From: Desulfobacterales bacterium
GTDB lineage: Bacteria; Desulfobacterota; Desulfobacteria; Desulfobacterales; JAFDCJ01
Reading direction: 5' to 3'
Assembly (NCBI GenBank): GCA_020345785.1
Contig: CP070771.1
Span: forward strand, 4,532,863 to 4,542,329
Length of the DNA stretch: 9,467 nt
Below the pieces are notes generated by a model. It worked only from the letters and a program-made list of their open reading frames with translations, was not told where the DNA came from and did not search any database. Both the position numbers and the translations under genes were made by a program. This document shows positions 5,939 to 9,467 of this stretch, in pieces. The stretch's first letter is position 1. Each line of letters opens with the position of its first letter.

Positions 5939-7321
5939 CTAATTTTTAGACCCGACATCCAAATTGTACTTTTTTATTTTTTGATTCAGACCGCTTTTGC
6001 CGATCCCCAGCATAGCAGCCGCATGGGCCTGGACATTGTCGGCCATTTCTAAGGCCCGTTCGATCATCGCCTTTTCAATCATAGCCAGGGTTTCGTACAG
6101 TTTGGCATTTGTAGGAATGCCTTCCAGATGCAAGGTGTTGTGCACATTGTCGGTGAAGCCCCGGGGCAGATCCGATACCCGGATGACATCACCGGGGCAC
6201 AATATCATGACCCTTTCTATTAGATTCTCAAGTTCACGAACATTGCCCGGCCAGCCATAATCAAAGAAGAGTCGATCCACTTCCTGATCAACTCCTTTTA
6301 TGGGCAGAGCCGATTTGCGTTCGGATTCGTACTTTTTGATGAAGTGATCCACCAGAAGGCGAATATCTTCTCGGCGCTCTCTTAACGGCGGTAAAACGAT
6401 ATGCAGAACATCCAGCCGGTAAAAAAGGTCATCTCGGAAACGTCCGTTTATCATCTCTTCTCTTAAACTTTTGTTGGTGGCCGCGATAACCCGGATATCT
6501 ACAGAGATGGGTCTGATACCACCAACCCGCTCAATCACTTTTTCCTGCAAAACGCGCAGCAGTTTCACCTGGAGGTTCGCCGACAACTCTCCAATCTCAT
6601 CCAGAAAAAGCGTGCCGCCATCGGCCAATTCAAAGCGTCCTTTTTTCATAGCCACCGCCCCTGTAAAAGCACCTTTTTCGTGGCCGAACAGCTCGCTTTC
6701 CAGCAAACTTTCAGCCAGGGCCGAACAATTCACCACAACAAAGGGTTTATCACGACGCGAGCTATTGAAATGGATGGATTTGGCTGCCAGTTCCTTGCCG
6801 GTACCGCTCTCGCCCTCAATCAACACGGTCGCGTTTGACGGCGCAACTTTCTGAATCGTTTTAAATACATCCTGCATCGCCTTGCTTTTGGCGATGAAAT
6901 TACCAAACCGGTATTGAGATTCAACCGCATCGCGCAAACGCCGATTCTCTTTGACCACCTGGAACATGGCGATGGCCTTTTTCACATAGATAATCAAACG
7001 ATCGTTGTCGAAAGGTTTCAGGATATAGCTGTAAGCACCTTTTTGCATGGCCTCGACCGCTTTATCGACGGTGCCGTGAGCGGTCATCATAATCACCGGC
7101 AGATCGGGATCAATCGCCTTGACATTTTCCAGCAGCTCAATGCCGCTCATGCCCGGCATTTTCATATCCGTTAAAATCAGATCCAAATCCGACGTTTTTT
7201 GAATCTCAAGTGCCTCCTGCCCGCTGAGAGCGGTCAGTACTTCATAGTTTTCATCTTCCAGCACCGCGCTCAGCACGAGCAGATAATTTTTTTCATCATC
7301 AACAATTAGGATGGTTTCCAT
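5939..7321 (-). CDS. Sigma54-dependent response regulator (NtrC/AtoC/ZraR class)
   Basis: The 460-residue protein has three domains. The receiver domain (about 3-116) has D8/D9, phospho-acceptor D52 in LILTDMKMPG, T80 and K102. The AAA+ sigma54-interaction domain (about 140-372) has Walker A GESGTGKE (170-177), the sigma54-contacting GAFTGA loop (217-222), Walker B GGTLFLDE (235-242), FRDDLFYRL with arginine finger residues, and GWPGNVRELEN. A Fis-type helix-turn-helix (about 415-456) ends the protein (AHAAAMLGIGKSGLNQKIKKY). All key residues are intact. I start it at the ATG at 7321 (METILIVDDEK); a start at 7378 adds 19 residues that only translate heptamer-rich DNA. It lies 277 bp downstream of the histidine kinase on the same strand and is its likely partner. 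The target may be the sigma54 promoter at 9356-9372. Confidence 0.93.
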   Translation of the reverse strand: METILIVDDEKNYLLVLSAVLEDENYEVLTALSGQEALEIQKTSDLDLILTDMKMPGMSGIELLENVKAIDPDLPVIMMTAHGTVDKAVEAMQKGAYSYILKPFDNDRLIIYVKKAIAMFQVVKENRRLRDAVESQYRFGNFIAKSKAMQDVFKTIQKVAPSNATVLIEGESGTGKELAAKSIHFNSSRRDKPFVVVNCSALAESLLESELFGHEKGAFTGAVAMKKGRFELADGGTLFLDEIGELSANLQVKLLRVLQEKVIERVGGIRPISVDIRVIAATNKSLREEMINGRFRDDLFYRLDVLHIVLPPLRERREDIRLLVDHFIKKYESERKSALPIKGVDQEVDRLFFDYGWPGNVRELENLIERVMILCPGDVIRVSDLPRGFTDNVHNTLHLEGIPTNAKLYETLAMIEKAMIERALEMADNVQAHAAAMLGIGKSGLNQKIKKYNLDVGSKN

Positions 7322-7366
7322 TATCTTCGTATTTCTCCATCTTCTGCCGTCACCGCCCAAGGTGGT

Positions 7367-7470
7367 TTCGACATTCAATACTCAAACGCAGATATGGCAG
7401 ATTTTGTCAATTCCCCAACGCGCAACTTCGCAACGACGAATGTCGAATGTCAAGCTATTGAATTCTGTCA
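7367..7470. repeat. Second mixed heptamer site with inverted arms and shared flank
   Basis: TTCGACATTC at 7367-7376 is the exact reverse complement of GAATGTCGAA at 7438-7447. Around the latter are 7-bp units AACGCGC, AACTTCG, AACGACG, AATGTCG and AATGTCA (7417-7452, with one extra base). The flank TATTGAATTCTGTCA (7456-7470) differs in a single base from 5733-5747, which also follows heptamers in the other element. It lies in the 277-bp gap between the histidine kinase and response regulator genes. That gap holds no gene. It also holds a CTCAAC/GTTGAG hairpin (7498-7522). Confidence 0.5.
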
Positions 7471-7540
7471 TATCTTCAGCTTTTTCCACCCGGCTAACTC
7501 AACCCAATTAATCAACGTTGAGCTATCGGCATTCCTTCCC

Positions 7541-7589
7541 CGCAACCTGCAACACGCAACCCGCAACACGCAACGCACAACCCGCAAAC
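7541..7589 (-). repeat. CG-rich heptamer array, seven units
   Basis: Bases 7541-7589 divide into seven 7-bp units. Five begin CGCAA (for example CGCAACC, CGCAACA, CGCAACG) and the other two are TGCAACA and CACAACC. Read on the minus strand the units carry GTTGCG or near it. The array ends nine bases beyond the histidine kinase stop codon, so it would be the first transcribed sequence after that gene, upstream of the response regulator. Confidence 0.7.
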
Positions 7590-7598
7590 CACGATCGG

Positions 7599-9038
7599 TC
7601 ATATATCAGCTCGTATTTGCGGCTGTTCGACAGGCAACTCTACGGTGACCCGCGCGCCGCCAGAGTTCCTGTTTTGAATTTGGATACTGCCGCCATGAGA
7701 TTCAATGATATTTTTGACGACACCCAGCCCCAGACCCGTTCCCATTTCCTTGGTGGTGAAAAAGGGATCCCAAATCTTGTCCAGAACTTCCTCCGCAATG
7801 CCCTGACCTTCATCTTCGAAGTTTATCGTAACAATTTTTTCATTGGCACTGATTGAAATTTCAATGCAACCGCCATCAGGCATTGCCTGCATGGCGTTGA
7901 TCAGAATATTTAGAAACGACTGATACAGCATCGCGGCGTCGGCCTGAATCTCCGGCAATGAATTCTGGTAATTCTGTCTAATGTGGTATCCTTTTTCTTC
8001 AATTTGCGTGGTCAGAAATGTAATATTTTTATCGATCACCTCTTCGATGCGGCAGGGAGTCAAATTCGGGCTTCTGGGCTTGGCAAAATTAATAAAATCG
8101 GTGATAATCCGATTGAGGCGATTGGCTTCTTCGACAATGATATCCGGAATCGTATTTGAAGGATCGATTTTGGTGACTTTTTTCTTTAATAATTCAGCCG
8201 AGCTTCGAATGATTCCCAGCGGGTTGCGAATCTCATGGGAAATTCCGGCAGCCATCTCACCGAGAGATGAAAGCCGCTCTGCCCGGCTTAAGCGTTCTTT
8301 AAGCCGCAGTCTTTCCATGGCCCGTTTTTGGATAATGCCTTCACCCCGCTTGACAACAAAGATCAGCACGACAAAAAGTGCGCCCATCACCACTGTACAG
8401 GTAATTACAACCAGAATCTGAATTCTGAAAATAGTCTGATAATCTCCGGATAAATCCTGTACAATCTCTACCACGCCCAGCACCGGCCCGGTAATCCTGG
8501 ATAGCTGAGGCTCCCAGCGCAAGGGGGCATATGTTATCAGCTGCACGAATTTTGGAAAACCGAGTGAAATCTCGAACAAGTTGCCACGCTGAACCAACTT
8601 GGAAGTGATGTTGCCCTCCAGTGCCTGCTGATAGCCGGTTCCGCCGTAATTTTTACGACCGATTAAATCATGGTCAAAACTGTATGAAACCACATTGTCC
8701 ATATTATATATATTGATCGTTTCGACTTTGAAACTGTGCAAAGTGCTGCGAACGACATTATCCATACGTTCAAACTGTTCCTTGTTGCTGAGTTGAATTT
8801 TTCCGAACATAACACCGATCGGAACAATAAACTGCACAAATACCTGGTGATTCAAATTTTCGATAAGGCTGTGGGCATAATCTTCACTTTTCTGTCGTTG
8901 CATGGCTTTGACCCAGTGGGTGTTAAGCACCGACAGTATGATCGTAACCAGGAAAATAACGACCAAACCGGTAAAAGTAAAATATTTGACCAGCCTAAAG
9001 GGCTTAATTCTTTCTTCTGGGGGTTTGCTGTCCATCAT
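7599..9038 (-). CDS. Membrane sensor histidine kinase (NtrB/AtoS/ZraS-like)
   Basis: The 479-residue protein has a transmembrane helix at about 18-40, a periplasmic sensor region of about 165 residues (41-204, possibly Cache-like, a guess), and a second helix at about 205-229. Inside the cell come a basic, probably coiled linker (RAMERLRLKERLSRAERLSSL) and the HisKA domain with SHEIRNPLG, where H268 is the phospho-acceptor. The HATPase domain follows, with N-box NILINAMQAM (N377/N381 area), G1 box DEGQGI (409-414) and PFFTTKEMGTGLGL (425-438). All catalytic motifs are present. The ATG at 9038 has no clear Shine-Dalgarno sequence; a second Met follows at once. It is first in the minus-strand pair with the sigma54 response regulator, with a repeat-filled gap of 277 bp between them. 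The signal it detects is unknown. Confidence 0.92.
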   Translation of the reverse strand: MMDSKPPEERIKPFRLVKYFTFTGLVVIFLVTIILSVLNTHWVKAMQRQKSEDYAHSLIENLNHQVFVQFIVPIGVMFGKIQLSNKEQFERMDNVVRSTLHSFKVETINIYNMDNVVSYSFDHDLIGRKNYGGTGYQQALEGNITSKLVQRGNLFEISLGFPKFVQLITYAPLRWEPQLSRITGPVLGVVEIVQDLSGDYQTIFRIQILVVITCTVVMGALFVVLIFVVKRGEGIIQKRAMERLRLKERLSRAERLSSLGEMAAGISHEIRNPLGIIRSSAELLKKKVTKIDPSNTIPDIIVEEANRLNRIITDFINFAKPRSPNLTPCRIEEVIDKNITFLTTQIEEKGYHIRQNYQNSLPEIQADAAMLYQSFLNILINAMQAMPDGGCIEISISANEKIVTINFEDEGQGIAEEVLDKIWDPFFTTKEMGTGLGLGVVKNIIESHGGSIQIQNRNSGGARVTVELPVEQPQIRADI

Positions 9039-9098
9039 GAGCTATAAAGAATATACGTTTTTAAAGTTAATTTAAAGCTTTTTCTCTCAAGTTTCCCC

Positions 9099-9196
9099 AG
9101 GCCCGGACCGATACAGGCATTGTGAATTTGCCAAGACGGGGCCTAGATGAAGACGCCAGCGGCTGTAATACCGTCGTCCTTTCAAAATTTTGACGG
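9099..9196. other. Cluster of nested inverted repeats; possible structured RNA or operator region
   Basis: AGGCCC (9099-9104) pairs with GGGCCT (9139-9144) and encloses GGCA/TGCC (9116-9119 and 9129-9132). Next, GAAGACG (9149-9155) pairs with CGTCGTC (9172-9178) with one mismatch. CCGTC (9171-9175) pairs alternatively with GACGG (9192-9196), and a 12-bp perfect palindrome TCAAAATTTTGA lies at 9182-9193. I recognise no riboswitch class here. It lies 60-160 bp upstream of the histidine kinase start and could belong to either transcript. Confidence 0.3.
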
Positions 9197-9355
9197 TTAC
9201 GGCAAAAAATCATACATGAATCGCAAACCATGCTGGATGATCATCGCTTTGCACACGGTAAAATGTAAATTTAATAGATGCTAATCATTTGAAATTACAG
9301 CCATATTGTTAAGTCGTCTTTTTGGTCCGAAAATTAGCAAAACATTTGATAGTTA

Positions 9356-9372
9356 TTGGCGCAGAACTTGCA
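9356..9372 (+). promoter_or_regulatory. Sigma54 (-24/-12) promoter pointing out of the window
   Basis: The sequence TTGGCGCAGAACTTGCA has GG at 9358-9359 and GC at 9370-9371 with exactly ten bases between, and nearly matches the consensus TGGCAC-N5-TTGCA (one mismatch). Transcription would start near 9383 and read rightward into a gene beyond 9467. The neighbouring two-component pair includes a sigma54 activator, which supports a functional link. The target gene itself is not visible. Confidence 0.6.
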
Positions 9373-9467
9373 TTCTCTTAATCAGGTCAAAAGATTGGAT
9401 TTCTCAAACGCCAATCCAATGACCGGTTAAACCCATATAAAGATTTAAGCAACCGAAATCTATGCAA

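Larger units (their letters stand above)
9039..9467. other. Gene-free divergent intergenic region upstream of the histidine kinase
   Basis: No protein gene is supported in these 429 bases. The region is AT-rich near both ends and GC-richer in 9095-9180. It holds a set of inverted repeats (9099-9196), a sigma54-type promoter pointing right (9356-9372), and a 6-bp hairpin GATTGG/CCAATC (9393-9416) in the expected leader of that transcript. CATTTGA occurs twice, at 9286-9292 and 9343-9349, and GCTAAT (9280-9285) is inverted as ATTAGC at 9333-9338. These lie 20-110 bp upstream of the promoter, where an enhancer-binding activator would bind, but they are short and could be chance. Confidence 0.6.

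Noticed and set aside
7322..7378. A 19-residue N-terminal extension of the response regulator
   Set aside because: The receiver domain starts properly at METILIVDDEK. The extension reads intergenic repeat DNA and has no family match.
7541..7589. CRISPR array
   Set aside because: The units are 7 bp, directly abutting, without unique spacers, and there are no cas genes.
7311..7856. Plus-strand open frames of 66-112 codons over the kinase-regulator gap
   Set aside because: They translate heptamer repeats and the antisense strand of the histidine kinase. The peptides are low complexity (for example NTQPATRNAQPA).
9124..9145. Possible sigma54 promoter on the minus strand for the histidine kinase
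   Set aside because: TTGGCA and TGCC are present on the minus strand, but the GG and GC are 12 bases apart instead of 10.
9216..9284. A 22-codon ORF in the right intergenic region
   Set aside because: No ribosome binding site, no recognisable motif, and a length expected by chance.

Overview
The window looks like chromosomal DNA of a sulfate-reducer-type bacterium, probably Desulfobacterota (Desulfobacterales-like). The inference rests on the Fur-FeoA fusion, the FmdB-type zinc ribbon protein, the PflA-like radical SAM protein, the sigma54 two-component pair, and intergenic arrays of degenerate 7-bp repeats. This is family and context recognition only. There are no RNA genes, insertion sequences, CRISPR arrays or phage genes.

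Layout. The left edge (1-307, minus strand) is the N-terminus of a FemAB/GNAT-like protein (DUF482 type). A divergent intergenic region follows (308-561) with a strong inverted repeat, a good sigma70-type promoter and a dyad over that promoter. Seven plus-strand genes come next: an FmdB-family zinc ribbon protein, a Fur regulator fused to a C-terminal FeoA domain, a PflA-like radical SAM protein, a PPP-family phosphatase, an exported double-SH3b protein, a PfkB-family sugar/nucleoside kinase, and a membrane-anchored TPR protein. The first three are closely spaced and may be one operon. The phosphatase may be part of it too, and a terminator-like hairpin follows that gene. The kinase and TPR genes are probably co-transcribed.

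Two minus-strand genes face them: a membrane sensor histidine kinase (7599-9038) and, downstream of it, an NtrC-type sigma54 response regulator (5939-7321). They form a two-component pair. Within the 429-bp gene-free right end there is a near-consensus -24/-12 (sigma54) promoter that points out of the window. The simplest reading is that this pair activates a divergent gene just beyond base 9467.

The most unusual structure lies between genes. Three intergenic regions carry arrays of degenerate heptamers that share a GTT in fixed phase on one strand: an AT-rich array before the kinase, an inverted pair of 43-nt arrays enclosing a 117-nt core between the convergent TPR and response regulator genes, and CG-rich and mixed arrays between histidine kinase and response regulator. 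Two of these sites also share a 15-nt flank with one mismatch. This suggests one dispersed repeat family, possibly a MITE-like element.
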